Shown: piece by piece, positions 16,884 through 26,400 of the stretch | Numbering within the stretch: the first letter of the stretch is position 1 | Layout: every line of letters begins with the position of its first letter | From: Sva-07 sp963829585 | Lineage (GTDB): Bacteria > Actinomycetota > Acidimicrobiia > Acidimicrobiales > Ilumatobacteraceae | Direction: 5' to 3' | Length of the DNA: 64,000 nt | Assembly (NCBI GenBank): GCA_963829585.1 | Contig: CAWHJD010000029.1 | Coordinates: forward strand, 1-64,000 | Position numbers and translations under genes: made by a program | Notes under the pieces: model-generated | Told to the model about the DNA's origin: nothing | What the model saw: only the letters and a program-made list of their open reading frames with translations | Database searches by the model: none

Positions 16884-17918
16884 ATGCGCGTCGACGTGAT
16901 GACGGTGCCACGTTCGCTGCGCGAGATGGGCCCACTCGCCCAGCGGACCCAGCAGGTGGGCTTCGACGGCATGCTCTTCACCGAGGGTGGTCGCACGGCC
17001 TATCCGGCAGTGACGGCCTCGGCCCTCGCCGCCCCGGGCCTCGAGTTGTCGACCGGTGTCGCCGTGGCGTTCCCGCGCAGCCCGATGATCACTGCCCAGG
17101 TCGCCTGGGAACTCCAGGAACTGACCGGCGGGAACTTCCGCCTCGGCCTGGGCACACAGGTGCGGACGCACATCGTGCGACGCTACGGCGTCGAGTTCGA
17201 CCATCCGGGTCCCCGACTCCGCGACTACGTCCGCGCCGTCAAGGCGTGCTTCGCCGGTTTCCGAGGCGAACCGCTCGACCATCACGGCGACTTCTACGAA
17301 CTCGACTTCCTCAACCGTCAGTGGAGCCCCGGCCCGATGGATGTCGGTGATCCGCCCGTCGACGTTGCCGCGGTGAATCCGTGGATGTTGCGCATGGCCG
17401 GCGAAGTGGCCGACGGCGTCCACATCCACCCGCTCGGCGAACCCGGCTACATCTCCCGCCACGTCGTTCCGAACGTCGCCACCGGCGCCAGGACCGCCGG
17501 CCGGTCGCCAGACGACGTGAGCATCATCGTGCCCGTGACGACGATCGTCGGCGACAGCGACGCCGAGATCGCAGCGAGCCGTGACGCCGCCCGCCTGACA
17601 CTGTCGTTCTACGGGTCGACGCCGAACTATGCGTTCATCTGGGACGAGGCCGGCTTCGAGGGCACGACTGCGCGGATCAGGGCGAATCAGAAGGCGGGGG
17701 ATTTCGCCGCCATGGCTTCGGAGATCACCGACGATCATCTCGCGGTGTTCTGCACCGAGGCGACCTGGGACGATCTCGCCGACGTGCTCGTCGCGAAGTA
17801 CGCCGACACCGTCGACCGATTGGTGCTCTACAACCCCGCCTTCGACACACCCGAGCGATTCGAGCGCTACGGGTCGATCGCCCGCGCGATCTCCGATCGG
17901 ACCACTGCTCGGACATGA
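16884..17918 (+). CDS. LLM-class F420-dependent oxidoreductase
   Basis: A 344-residue bacterial-luciferase-like TIM barrel. It starts MRVDVMTVPRSLREMG and carries the family segments ELTGGNFRLGLGTQV and ADGVHIHPLG. The form fits TIGR03617-type flavin or F420-dependent oxidoreductases, common in actinomycetes. The oxidised substrate is unknown. Its TGA overlaps the ATG of the following acetyltransferase (ATGA), so the two are probably co-translated. Upstream in-frame codons before 16884 do not resemble the family. Confidence 0.85.
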   Translation: MRVDVMTVPRSLREMGPLAQRTQQVGFDGMLFTEGGRTAYPAVTASALAAPGLELSTGVAVAFPRSPMITAQVAWELQELTGGNFRLGLGTQVRTHIVRRYGVEFDHPGPRLRDYVRAVKACFAGFRGEPLDHHGDFYELDFLNRQWSPGPMDVGDPPVDVAAVNPWMLRMAGEVADGVHIHPLGEPGYISRHVVPNVATGARTAGRSPDDVSIIVPVTTIVGDSDAEIAASRDAARLTLSFYGSTPNYAFIWDEAGFEGTTARIRANQKAGDFAAMASEITDDHLAVFCTEATWDDLADVLVAKYADTVDRLVLYNPAFDTPERFERYGSIARAISDRTTART

Positions 17919-18358
17919 CCGAGGAGATCCGACGCGCCGGGCCGCACGACCTCGACCGGCTCGTCGCGATGCACCGAGCGTTCTGTGAACTCGACCACCA
18001 CCCGTTCGACGAGGCACGGGCGATTGCAGCGTTCACTCCCCTGCTGACCGACGACACACACGGCGTCATCTGGGTCACCGACCGACCCGACTCGTACGCG
18101 GTACTCACTTGGGGCTGGTCGATCGAAGCCGGTGGACGAGAAGCGGTGCTCGACGAGATCTTCGTGAGCGAACGCGGAGGCGGGCTCGGATCGACACTCA
18201 TCGACCACCTCGTTGCCGATGCCGAACGGCGCGGCGTCGCTCGGATCTTCCTCGAGACCGAGGCCCACAACGATCGAGGGCGCCGGCTCTACGAACGCCA
18301 CGGATTCGTCGCCGACGACTCGATCTGGATGAGCCGGCAGTTCACCGACCTCGGGTGA
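17915..18358 (+). CDS. GNAT-family N-acetyltransferase
   Basis: A 147-residue single-domain acetyltransferase. The acetyl-CoA binding loop is SERGGGLGSTLIDHLV and the closing motif is RRLYERHGFVADD, with the usual beta-bulge before them (AVLDEIFVSE). The substrate cannot be deduced. It overlaps the LLM oxidoreductase by 4 nt, suggesting an oxidise-then-acetylate pair or shared resistance role, which is inference only. Confidence 0.85.
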   Translation: MTEEIRRAGPHDLDRLVAMHRAFCELDHHPFDEARAIAAFTPLLTDDTHGVIWVTDRPDSYAVLTWGWSIEAGGREAVLDEIFVSERGGGLGSTLIDHLVADAERRGVARIFLETEAHNDRGRRLYERHGFVADDSIWMSRQFTDLG

Positions 18359-18414
18359 GGCGACGGGAGCGCCTCGAGCAGAGCAGCTCCCCTCATGGAC
18401 CCCTCTGCGACGGC

Positions 18415-19710
18415 TCAGGGTTCGCCGAGCACCCGGTCGAGGTAGGCGTTGCGGAACGTGCCGGCAGGGTCGAGCTTGTTGCGCCACGAGATGAACGTGT
18501 CCCACTCGGGGTACCGGTGCGCCAGCGTGTGGCGACTCTGGAAGTGCATCTTGCCCCAGTGGGGCCGACCGGCGTAGTCGTTCATGATCTGCTCGACGCC
18601 CTGGAAGTACGGCTCGTAGGGAGCGCCGATGTACTGATGGACCGCGATCCATCCCGACTCGCGGCCACTCGCCGTCGACAGCGGGATGTCATCGGCCTGC
18701 GAGGCGCGCACCTCGATGGGGAACATGGGCGGGAAGGGGAGCCGGGCGGTGAGCTCGACGATGCGGACCAGCGCGTCCGGCACTGCATCGAACGGGATGC
18801 CGTATTCCATCTCGACGAAGTGGACATGACGCGGGCTGCAGAACACCCGGTCACTGCGATCGACGATGTCACGTTCCGACGCCGCCGACATGATCAGCTT
18901 GGCGACCTTGGGCGCCATCGCCGGAAAGCGGCGACCCACCCGGCACACGGTGCCGAACGCCAGGTTCTCGCCGATCCACTTGTCGCGGACATACCCGAGC
19001 GTCGACTGCGGCCGTGCCGGTTCGGTGGTTCGCGTGTTGCGCTTCACCTGGCAGCGTCGAGCGCCGGGCATCATGTAGAACTCGACGTGGTCCGTCGAAC
19101 GCATCACGTTGCCGAAGTCGGCCAGCACATCGGTGAGCGGCTCGATGGTCTCGACCGCACGGAGGTTGAACGCCGGGACGCAGCGCAGCGTCACCTCGGT
19201 GAGTATGCCGAGCGCACCGAGACCCACGCGACCGACACGGAGCAGGTCGGGTTCGTGCTCCTCGTCGGCACGCAGGATCGTGCCGTCACCGGTGACCAAC
19301 TCGAAACCGACGATCGCCGTCGCCAGGTTCCCGAAGCCCACGCCGGTGCCGTGCGTCGCCGTCGACGTGGCGCCGGCGATCGACTGCACATTGATGTCAC
19401 CGAGGTTCGCCATCGCGAGACCGCGCTCGTACAACTGGTCGTTGAGATCGCGGAGACGGATCCCGGCCTGCACCGTCACGTCGTTGCCGTGTACGGCCAG
19501 AATCTGGTTCATCGAGTCGAGCGACAGGAGATGACCATCGGTCATCGCAGCGTCCGTGAACGAGTGACCGCCACCGATGACCTTGACGCGTTCGCCCGCA
19601 GCGGCCGCCGTCCGCACGATCGTCGCCACCTCGTCGGCGAATCGGGGTTGGTGCACGTGCGCCGGGATGCATCGCTGATTGCCGGCCCAGTTCTTCGTCG
19701 GAACGCCCAT
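18415..19710 (-). CDS. FAD-linked D-arabinono-1,4-lactone oxidase-type oxidoreductase
   Basis: A 431-residue VAO/PCMH flavoprotein. The FAD domain contains VKVIGGGHSFTDAAMTDG, whose His is the usual covalent flavin site. The C-terminus has RPHWGKMHFQSRH, typical of sugar-lactone (aldono-lactone) oxidases. It oxidises a lactone or polyol with oxygen as acceptor. ATG 19710 opens on MGVPTKNWAGN, a good family start. Upstream codons in the same frame are antisense to the neighbouring aminotransferase and are not part of it. It is the last of three minus-strand genes with mycothione reductase. Confidence 0.85.
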   Translation of the reverse strand: MGVPTKNWAGNQRCIPAHVHQPRFADEVATIVRTAAAAGERVKVIGGGHSFTDAAMTDGHLLSLDSMNQILAVHGNDVTVQAGIRLRDLNDQLYERGLAMANLGDINVQSIAGATSTATHGTGVGFGNLATAIVGFELVTGDGTILRADEEHEPDLLRVGRVGLGALGILTEVTLRCVPAFNLRAVETIEPLTDVLADFGNVMRSTDHVEFYMMPGARRCQVKRNTRTTEPARPQSTLGYVRDKWIGENLAFGTVCRVGRRFPAMAPKVAKLIMSAASERDIVDRSDRVFCSPRHVHFVEMEYGIPFDAVPDALVRIVELTARLPFPPMFPIEVRASQADDIPLSTASGRESGWIAVHQYIGAPYEPYFQGVEQIMNDYAGRPHWGKMHFQSRHTLAHRYPEWDTFISWRNKLDPAGTFRNAYLDRVLGEP

Positions 19711-19744
19711 GCGTGAACTGTAAGCGTGAACTCCGGCGAAGTCG

Positions 19745-20941
19745 TCAACGACCTCCCGTGAGCACCGCGACGGTGCGATCGAGTTCGTCGTCGGTCGTCG
19801 TGTAGTGCACCGAGAGTCGCAGCAGGACCGGCAGGTTCCGGCGCTCGACGTCCCAGCGCGACGACCCGGCCGGCGTGGTCGTCGCGTTGATGCGGTGCTC
19901 GGCGAGCCGCGCCAGCAGCACGTCCGACGGTTCTGTCGTCGACGCCATCGTGACGATGCCGCACCGTTCGAGGCCCTCGTCGTAGACCGCGAAACCTGCG
20001 TGGGCGAGCATCGAACGCAGCTGTTCGGCGCGGGCAGTGACCGTGGCCTCGATGCGATCGACACCCCACTCGAGCGCGTGATCAACGGCCGCACCGAGGC
20101 CCAGCCACCCCGCCACGTTGTACTCCCAGTGCTCGAAACGCCGAGCCCCGTCGACCCACTCGAAACGGTCACCCGCGACGAGTTCGGTTCCGTGATGATC
20201 GGGTTGCGACGGCACGAGCCGATCGAGCATCGACGAACGCACGTAGAGGAAGCCGGTCCCACGAGGACCTCGCAGGTACTTGCGGCCGGTGGCCGACAAC
20301 AGGTCACAGCCGATCTCGTCGACGTCGATCCGCCGCTGACCGATCGACTGACACGCATCGAGCAGGAACGGCACCTCGGCGGCGCGGGTCAGCGCCCCGA
20401 CGTCGGCGGCCGGATTGACGAGCCCGCCGTTCGTCGGGACGTGGGTGAGCGACACCAGGGCGACATCGTGACGTTCCAGCCGATCGGCGACCGCGCCCAC
20501 ATCGACCTGACCCGACCGATCCGACGGCACCCTGTCGATCACCACGCCTCGTCGCTGCGCAGCGACGAGGAACGCAACGATGTTGGCGCCGTACTCGTGA
20601 TCGTGCACGACGACGTGTTGACCCGCCGACATCGGCACCGACCAGAACGCCGCGTTCCAGGCTGCGGTGGCGTGCTCCATCCTGGCGATCTCCATCGCAT
20701 CCGCGCCGATCAGGTGGGCGATCGACCGGTACACCGCGTCACACCGGTCAGCGGCACGCGCGGCGGCCTCGTAACCGCCGAGCGCTGCTTCCGCGTGCAG
20801 GTGACCGATCTGGGCATCGAGCACCACCTGTGGCGGAAGGGACGACCCGGCGTGGTTCAGGTGAATCATGCCGGCGGATGCACATCCCGGGGTGACCGAA
20901 CGGGCTGCAGCGACCTCGTCGGCGGTGAGCACGTCGACCAT
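19745..20941 (-). CDS. PLP-dependent class V aminotransferase-like enzyme
   Basis: A 398-residue fold-type I PLP enzyme. The Schiff-base lysine lies in SATGRKYLRGPRGTGFLYV, the cofactor Asp in FLLDACQSIGQ, and the substrate side opens with MIHLNHAGSSLPP. The NH-AGSS start is typical of class V enzymes such as isopenicillin-N epimerase-like and cysteine-desulfurase-like proteins. I cannot assign the substrate; a carbon-sulfur lyase is one option. It begins 3 nt after the mycothione reductase stop and lies before the lactone oxidase, so these genes are probably one transcript. Confidence 0.8.
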   Translation of the reverse strand: MVDVLTADEVAAARSVTPGCASAGMIHLNHAGSSLPPQVVLDAQIGHLHAEAALGGYEAAARAADRCDAVYRSIAHLIGADAMEIARMEHATAAWNAAFWSVPMSAGQHVVVHDHEYGANIVAFLVAAQRRGVVIDRVPSDRSGQVDVGAVADRLERHDVALVSLTHVPTNGGLVNPAADVGALTRAAEVPFLLDACQSIGQRRIDVDEIGCDLLSATGRKYLRGPRGTGFLYVRSSMLDRLVPSQPDHHGTELVAGDRFEWVDGARRFEHWEYNVAGWLGLGAAVDHALEWGVDRIEATVTARAEQLRSMLAHAGFAVYDEGLERCGIVTMASTTEPSDVLLARLAEHRINATTTPAGSSRWDVERRNLPVLLRLSVHYTTTDDELDRTVAVLTGGR

Positions 20942-20944
20942 CGA

Positions 20945-22315
20945 TCAGTCGAGCGCGTCGAGGAGCGCGTTCTCGATCACTTCGGTCAACGCCGGGTGGA
21001 TGTACAGCACCTCGCGGGCCACGTCGTCGGCGCGCTGGTCGAACTGCATCGCCTGGACGAGCGGCTGGATGATCGACGACGCCTGCGGTCCGATCACGTG
21101 CGCCCCGATGATCAGCCCGGTCTCGTCGTCGACGAGCACCTTGGCGAATCCCGTCTCGTCCACCATCGCCCAGCCGTACGCGGTTCCTGCGTAGTCACGC
21201 TTTCCGACCCGGAACGAACGCCCCTGCGATGCGGCCTCCCGTTCGGTGAGGCCCACCGTGGCGACCTGCGGGCTGGAGAACACCGCGCTCGGAACCGCCT
21301 TGTAGCTCTGGTGGCGGATGTCGTCCGGATGGGCGATGTTCCAGAAGGCCACCGCCGCTTCGGCGTTCGCAAGATGTTTGAGCTGGTAGTTGTTGGCGAG
21401 ATCACCGATCGCCCAGATGCCGGGCACGTTCGTCGCCATCGTGTCGTCGACGGCGACCGTGCCGTGATGGTGACATTCGAGGCCGGCGGCATCGACGTCG
21501 AGCAGGTCACTGTTGGGCTCGCGACCGGTGGCCACCAACAGTTCGTCGACCACCGTCTCCCCGACCGCACAGGTGATCCTGATGCCGTCGGCGACACGTT
21601 CCACCCTGGTCGGCACGTGACCGAGCATCAGATCGACTCGCTCACCGAACACCTCGGTGAACCGGGCGGAGATGTCATGGTCGAACCCTCTCAGCAGGGT
21701 GTTCGAACGGTTGAACATCGTCACCTGTGACCCCAGTGCGGAAAAGACGTGGCCCATCTCGACGGCGATGAATCCTCCGCCGATGATCCCCAGGCGCTTC
21801 GGCAGTTCGGGCAGTCGCATGATCGAATCCGACGTGTGGAACCCCGTCTCGACCAGGCCGGAGATCGGAGGCACCACCGGCCGCGCACCGGCCGCGAGCA
21901 GGATGTTGGGCGCCGTGATGCGGCGACCCTCCACGTCGAGGGTGTGCGCATCGACGAAGTCGGCGGTCCCTTCGATCAACGTGACGTTCGGCGTTCCGGT
22001 CGCCCGGTATTCGCGACCGCTCTCGGCGATCGGATCGATCCGACCGAAGACACGGTCACGGATGGCCGACCAGTCGGCGCCGATGAACTGCGTCTCGATG
22101 CCGAGCTTCGCCGACGTCGCCGATGCGACGGCAACGTCGGCGGGATACACGAACATCTTCGACGGGATGCAGCCGCGATTGAGGCAGGTGCCCCCGAACA
22201 CGTCGCGCTCGACGATCGCGATCCGCCAGTCGTCGAGATACGACGGGATCGAGTTCCCCGATCCACTCCCCACGATGATCAGGTCGAACGATTCGGCGGT
22301 CTGGTCGGTGCTCAC
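20945..22315 (-). CDS. mtr: Mycothione reductase
   Basis: A 456-residue class I flavoprotein disulfide reductase. The FAD site is DLIIVGSGSGN, the redox-active pair lies in GGTCLNRGCIPSKMF, the NADPH site is RLGIIGGGFIAVEMGH, a second FAD motif is GIWAIGDLANN, and the C-terminal HPALTE carries the catalytic His-Glu pair. The sequence resembles mycothione reductases, which restore mycothiol from its disulfide using NADPH, more than lipoamide dehydrogenases. The GTG at 22315 starts just before the FAD motif; longer in-frame upstream sequence is not family-like. It marks a mycothiol-using actinomycete. Confidence 0.85.
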   Translation of the reverse strand: MSTDQTAESFDLIIVGSGSGNSIPSYLDDWRIAIVERDVFGGTCLNRGCIPSKMFVYPADVAVASATSAKLGIETQFIGADWSAIRDRVFGRIDPIAESGREYRATGTPNVTLIEGTADFVDAHTLDVEGRRITAPNILLAAGARPVVPPISGLVETGFHTSDSIMRLPELPKRLGIIGGGFIAVEMGHVFSALGSQVTMFNRSNTLLRGFDHDISARFTEVFGERVDLMLGHVPTRVERVADGIRITCAVGETVVDELLVATGREPNSDLLDVDAAGLECHHHGTVAVDDTMATNVPGIWAIGDLANNYQLKHLANAEAAVAFWNIAHPDDIRHQSYKAVPSAVFSSPQVATVGLTEREAASQGRSFRVGKRDYAGTAYGWAMVDETGFAKVLVDDETGLIIGAHVIGPQASSIIQPLVQAMQFDQRADDVAREVLYIHPALTEVIENALLDALD

Positions 22316-22436
22316 GAGGAGTATCCAACCCTGCCGGCGCACGATTGCTTCCCGTGACGGTGGTGTTCGACGCCGTGTGTCGGGGTAGGTGTCACTCCCA
22401 TTGGCGAAGTAGTCGCAGATCAGGCAGGGTTGGGGC

Positions 22437-22904
22437 GTGGTGGAACGACAGACAGGTGACGGGTTCATGCGCTGCAGCGACGGCCACGTCCGCTGGGGGG
22501 TCTACGGCGCCGCCGGCGTGGTGTTCGTCGTGCGCGACATGCACGGCTCACCGCTCGTGATGCTCCAGAAGCGTTCCGCGATGGCCCATGAGGGTGGCAA
22601 CTGGTCGTGTGCCGGCGGCGCACTCGACCTGGGCGAGACCCCGTTCGAGGGCGCGCTCCGCGAAGCCAGTGAAGAAGTCGGGCGGCCACCCGGCATTCCG
22701 CGGCTGCTCGGCCAGTACGTGTTCGAACCGGCGACCGACTGGAAGTACACGACCATCGTGGTCGAGGTCGACGCGCTGTTCGGTTCGTCGCTCAACTTCG
22801 AGACCGACGAGGTCGACTGGTTCCCACCCGACCAGGTCGATCAACTGCCACTGCACTTCGGCTTCGCTGCTGCATGGCCCCACCTCCGCGCGATCATCGA
22901 GTGA
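22437..22904 (+). CDS. Nudix hydrolase
   Basis: A 155-residue Nudix protein. The box is complete: G in CAGGALDLGE, then REASEEVG with the catalytic glutamates. It follows a strand GVYGAAGVVFVVRD. Such enzymes hydrolyse nucleoside diphosphates linked to another group; the substrate is not predictable here. It starts at GTG 22437. It is divergent from mycothione reductase with a ~120-bp gap. Confidence 0.85.
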   Translation: MVERQTGDGFMRCSDGHVRWGVYGAAGVVFVVRDMHGSPLVMLQKRSAMAHEGGNWSCAGGALDLGETPFEGALREASEEVGRPPGIPRLLGQYVFEPATDWKYTTIVVEVDALFGSSLNFETDEVDWFPPDQVDQLPLHFGFAAAWPHLRAIIE

Positions 22905-22961
22905 ATCGCCGCCCCGAATCGAGGGGCACACCCGCACGTGTCGTCCTCGTAGCATCGAGGG

Positions 22962-25055
22962 ATGCCAACCCGCACCGTCAACGGCACGTGCCACCACGAC
23001 TGTCCCGACACGTGTGGTTGGACCGTCACGGTCGACGACACGGCGGTCGCAGTGAAGTTGCGTGGCAATCCCGATCATCCGTACTCCGCCGGCGAGCTGT
23101 GCCCGAAGGTCAACCGCTTCATCGACCGGGTCTACGACTCCGAGCGCATCCTGCACCCACTCCGGCGAGTCGGCCCCAAGGGTTCGGGGGAGTTCGAACA
23201 GATCACGTGGGAGGAAGCCCTCGCCGACATCGCGCGACAGCTGCACGCGACCATCGCCCAGTACGGGCCCGAGGCCGTACTCCCCTTCTCCGACGCCGGC
23301 AACCAGGGCCTGCTCGCGATGATGGGCATCAACGCCCGGTTCTTCGCGCACATGGGAGCATCGAAGCTCCTCCGAGCCATCTGCGGTCCCACCGTCGGCG
23401 CGGGCCTGAGGATGACGAACGGCACCGGCCGCGGTATGGATGCGCTGGAACTCGAACACTCGAAGCTGATCCTGCTGTGGGGGACGAACACCCGACTCAC
23501 GAACCGGCACCTGTGGCCCACCATCGAGCTCGCTCGCGAACGGGGCGCCCGCCTCGTCGTCATCGATCCGATCCGCACCGTCACCGCGGAGGCGGTCGAC
23601 GAGGCTCGTGGCGACAGGTTCATCCAACCGCTGCCCGGTACCGACATCGCGATGATGCTGGCGATGATGCACGTGATGATCCGTGACGGTCTCACCAACG
23701 ACACGTGGATCGCCGAACACACCACCGGCTACGACGAGTTGCGAGTTGCCGTCGACGACTGGACTCCCGATCGAGCCGCCGCGGTCACCGGCGTCGACGC
23801 GGACGTCATCGAGCAACTCGCCACCGACTACGCGACGGTTCGTCCTGCCGCCATCCGGACGCTGATCGGAGCCGAGCATCACGAGAACGGTGCCATGTTC
23901 TTCCGCACCCTCGGCTGCCTCCCGGCACTCACCGGGGCCTGGGCCGAGCGGGGTGGCGGCATCGCCAAGAGTGTCGGGTCGTACGCCGACGCGCTCATCG
24001 ACGTTCGCGCCCTGTTTCGACCCGACCTCGCCCGCGCCGGCGGTCGCGCCGAGCCGCGCGAGCTGAACATGAGTCGCCTGGGCGAGATCCTCACCGCACC
24101 ACACGCGGGGCAGTCGTCGGGCCCCGGCGTGCACGCGCTGATCGTGTGGAACTGCAATCCGCTCGCAACGGTGCCCCGAGCCGAACTCATCCGGGCCGGG
24201 ATGGAGCGCAGCGACCTGTTCACCGTCGTGCACGAGCAGTTCCTCACCGACACCGCCCGCTACGCCGACATCGTGCTCCCCGCCACCACTCAGATCGAGA
24301 GCGACGACGTGGTCCTGCCGTGGGGGCACCTGTGGGTCGGCTGGAACGGCGCGGCGATCGAGCCGCTCGGCGAGTCGTGCTCGAACACCGAGTTCTTCCG
24401 CCGTCTGGCCGCCGCAATGGGTTACACCGAGCCGAGCCTGTTCGACGACGATCACACCGTCCTGCGCGACGCGCTGCCGACCGTCGACCTCGACGAGTTG
24501 CGTCGCGTCGGCTGGGTCCGTGTCCCGTACCCCGACGACGGTCGCCCGTTCGGCGACGGCGAGTTCGAGACTGCGTCCGGGCGCATCGAATTGGCCTCCG
24601 ACCAACTGGAACGCATGGGCCAACCGCGCACCCCGACCTTCGTCGCGCCGCACGAGGGTCCTGGCGGTGACCTGTTCGAGCGGTATCCGCTGCAATTGCT
24701 CACACCGAAGCACCACACGCGTTTCCTGAACTCGGGCTATTCGCAGCTGCGTGGACATGGCCCCGCCGAGGGTGGCCCGTTCGTCGAACTCGACGTCGTC
24801 GATGCCGAGGCTCGTGGCCTGGTCGACGGCGAACTCGCACGTGTCTGGAACGATCGAGCCTCGGTGGCCGTGCCCGTCAGGATCACCCGTCGGCTGCGCC
24901 CCGGCGTGGTCGCCATCCCGTTCGGCTGGTGGAGCCGTCACCACCCCGACGGCAAGGTCGCCAACAGCCTCACCAACGACACCCTGACCGAGTGGGGTGG
25001 AGGCGTCGCCTACAGCGACACCCTGGTCCAGGTCGAAGCCCTCCCTCCTGCCTGA
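22962..25055 (+). CDS. Molybdopterin-dependent oxidoreductase (formate dehydrogenase/DMSO reductase family)
   Basis: A 697-residue bis-MGD enzyme. The N-terminus holds a 4Fe-4S motif (CHHDCPDTCGW ... CPK). Domains II and III follow with the molybdopterin-binding stretch ILLWGTNTRLTN, DPIRTVTAEAVDEA and YADIVLPATTQIES. The C-terminal cofactor-binding domain begins near 580. In the metal-site region the candidate ligand is the Cys of LLRAICGPTVG. There is no twin-arginine signal, so it is cytoplasmic. No small subunit, membrane anchor or maturation gene is next to it, so its electron partner is unknown. Confidence 0.85.
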   Translation: MPTRTVNGTCHHDCPDTCGWTVTVDDTAVAVKLRGNPDHPYSAGELCPKVNRFIDRVYDSERILHPLRRVGPKGSGEFEQITWEEALADIARQLHATIAQYGPEAVLPFSDAGNQGLLAMMGINARFFAHMGASKLLRAICGPTVGAGLRMTNGTGRGMDALELEHSKLILLWGTNTRLTNRHLWPTIELARERGARLVVIDPIRTVTAEAVDEARGDRFIQPLPGTDIAMMLAMMHVMIRDGLTNDTWIAEHTTGYDELRVAVDDWTPDRAAAVTGVDADVIEQLATDYATVRPAAIRTLIGAEHHENGAMFFRTLGCLPALTGAWAERGGGIAKSVGSYADALIDVRALFRPDLARAGGRAEPRELNMSRLGEILTAPHAGQSSGPGVHALIVWNCNPLATVPRAELIRAGMERSDLFTVVHEQFLTDTARYADIVLPATTQIESDDVVLPWGHLWVGWNGAAIEPLGESCSNTEFFRRLAAAMGYTEPSLFDDDHTVLRDALPTVDLDELRRVGWVRVPYPDDGRPFGDGEFETASGRIELASDQLERMGQPRTPTFVAPHEGPGGDLFERYPLQLLTPKHHTRFLNSGYSQLRGHGPAEGGPFVELDVVDAEARGLVDGELARVWNDRASVAVPVRITRRLRPGVVAIPFGWWSRHHPDGKVANSLTNDTLTEWGGGVAYSDTLVQVEALPPA

Positions 25056-25125
25056 TGCGCACGAGGTGTCGGACACATCGTTGACGTGGGCGGCTGCGCA
25101 GCGGGGCGGTCGGTAACCTGCGATC

Positions 25126-26400
25126 ATGTCCGGCGACCTGATCTATGCGTTCAGAGTGATGCGGCTGCCGCTCCTCGATGCAGGTGGGGCGCCGATCGGG
25201 CGCATCGAGGACATCGTCGCCATTCCCGGTCGCGCCGGGAAGGGCCGCGAACCGGCCATTCCTCCGCGCATCGTCGGATTCGTCGCCAGCAGCCAGCGGC
25301 GACGGATCTTCGTCAACGCGAACCGGGTCGCCGAACTGAACAGCGACGGCGCACGCCTGCGGAGTTGGGACGTCGACCTCAACCCGTTCAAGCCTCGCGC
25401 CGGTGAAGTCCTCATCGGCGCCCAACTGATCGACCGGCGGGTCGGCGACGAGACCGTCAGCGACATCGCACTGCGCATCCAGGACGACGCCCGACTCCCG
25501 TACTGGGTGATCGACAAGGTCCGCCTCGCCCGCAAGAGTTCACTCCGCCGGCGCCCCAGCTACCGGCTCGTCGACTTCGACGAGGTCCCGGCACTGTTCG
25601 ACACCCCGACCGAGATGCAGGCCGAAGCCGCCCGCCTGCGTGACTTCCACCCTGCCGAGGTCGCCGCCTTCGTCCGAGCGCTTCCGATCGACCAGCGCCG
25701 TCAGCTCGCCGAGGCAATGGACGACGAACGACTCGCCGACGTGCTCGAGGAGCTCCCCGAGGAGGAGCAGGTCCGCATCGTCGAACAACTCGACCGTGAC
25801 CGGCTCGTCGGCGTGTTCGACGAGATGGAGTACGACGACCTCGCCGACCTGCTCGGTGAGATGGCCCCCGCCGACCAGGAGCGCATGCTCGGCGTCATGG
25901 ACGTCGACGACGCCGACGTCGTGCGCCGCCTGCTCTCGTACGAAGAGGGCACCGCCGGTGGTCTGATGACGCCCGAGGTCATCATCCTCGGCCCCGACGC
26001 CACGGTCGCCGAAGCGCTCGCCCAGATCCGCGACCCCGACTGGGTCGTCAGCATCGCCGCCCAGGTGTTCGTCACGCAGGCGCCGTTCAGGGCGCCCACC
26101 GGCAAGCTGCTCGGCGTCGTCCACATCCAACGACTGCTGCGAGAACCACCCTCGATGTCACTCGGCCACCTCGTCGCCGACGACCCGACGATTGCCCCTG
26201 ACAGTACGGACCGCGAAGTCGCCGAGATCCTCGCGAGCTACGACCTCCTCGCCGTCGCCGTGACGGACGAATCCGGACGTTTCCTCGGCGCCGTGACCGT
26301 CGACGACGTGATCGATCGCATGCTCGGCGACGGATGGCGCACCACACAGCGTCGCAGCCGCAGCGACATCACCGCGAGTACCTCGGCGGTCCCGTCGTGA
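25126..26400 (+). CDS. MgtE-N/CBS domain protein lacking the transporter domain
   Basis: A 424-residue soluble protein. A PRC-barrel-like N-terminus (GGAPIGRIEDIVAIPG) leads to an MgtE N-terminal superhelix (FHPAEVAAFVRALP, LADVLEELPEEEQVR, MEYDDLADLLGEM) and a CBS pair (GGLMTPEVIILGPDATVAEA, LAVAVTDESGRFLGAVTVDD). In MgtE channels these parts sense Mg2+, but the membrane helices are absent here. The arrangement matches the mycobacterial Rv1232c family. Its TGA overlaps the GTG of the DUF1003 membrane gene (GTGA), as with Rv1232c/Rv1231c. A regulatory role in Mg2+ uptake is inference. Confidence 0.8.
   Translation: MSGDLIYAFRVMRLPLLDAGGAPIGRIEDIVAIPGRAGKGREPAIPPRIVGFVASSQRRRIFVNANRVAELNSDGARLRSWDVDLNPFKPRAGEVLIGAQLIDRRVGDETVSDIALRIQDDARLPYWVIDKVRLARKSSLRRRPSYRLVDFDEVPALFDTPTEMQAEAARLRDFHPAEVAAFVRALPIDQRRQLAEAMDDERLADVLEELPEEEQVRIVEQLDRDRLVGVFDEMEYDDLADLLGEMAPADQERMLGVMDVDDADVVRRLLSYEEGTAGGLMTPEVIILGPDATVAEALAQIRDPDWVVSIAAQVFVTQAPFRAPTGKLLGVVHIQRLLREPPSMSLGHLVADDPTIAPDSTDREVAEILASYDLLAVAVTDESGRFLGAVTVDDVIDRMLGDGWRTTQRRSRSDITASTSAVPS

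Noticed and set aside
19711..20358. N-terminal extension of the lactone oxidase frame
   Set aside because: The extra codons are antisense to, or out of frame within, the aminotransferase gene, and the sequence is unlike flavoproteins.
18109..21730. Two long plus-strand frames (535 and 641 codons) opposite the lactone oxidase, aminotransferase and mycothione reductase
   Set aside because: Shadow frames; the minus-strand genes are strongly supported by cofactor motifs.
22548..25127. An 859-codon minus-strand open frame opposite the Nudix and molybdopterin genes
   Set aside because: It is antisense to well-supported genes; long antisense frames arise from the GC-rich third positions. Its translation has no recognisable domain.
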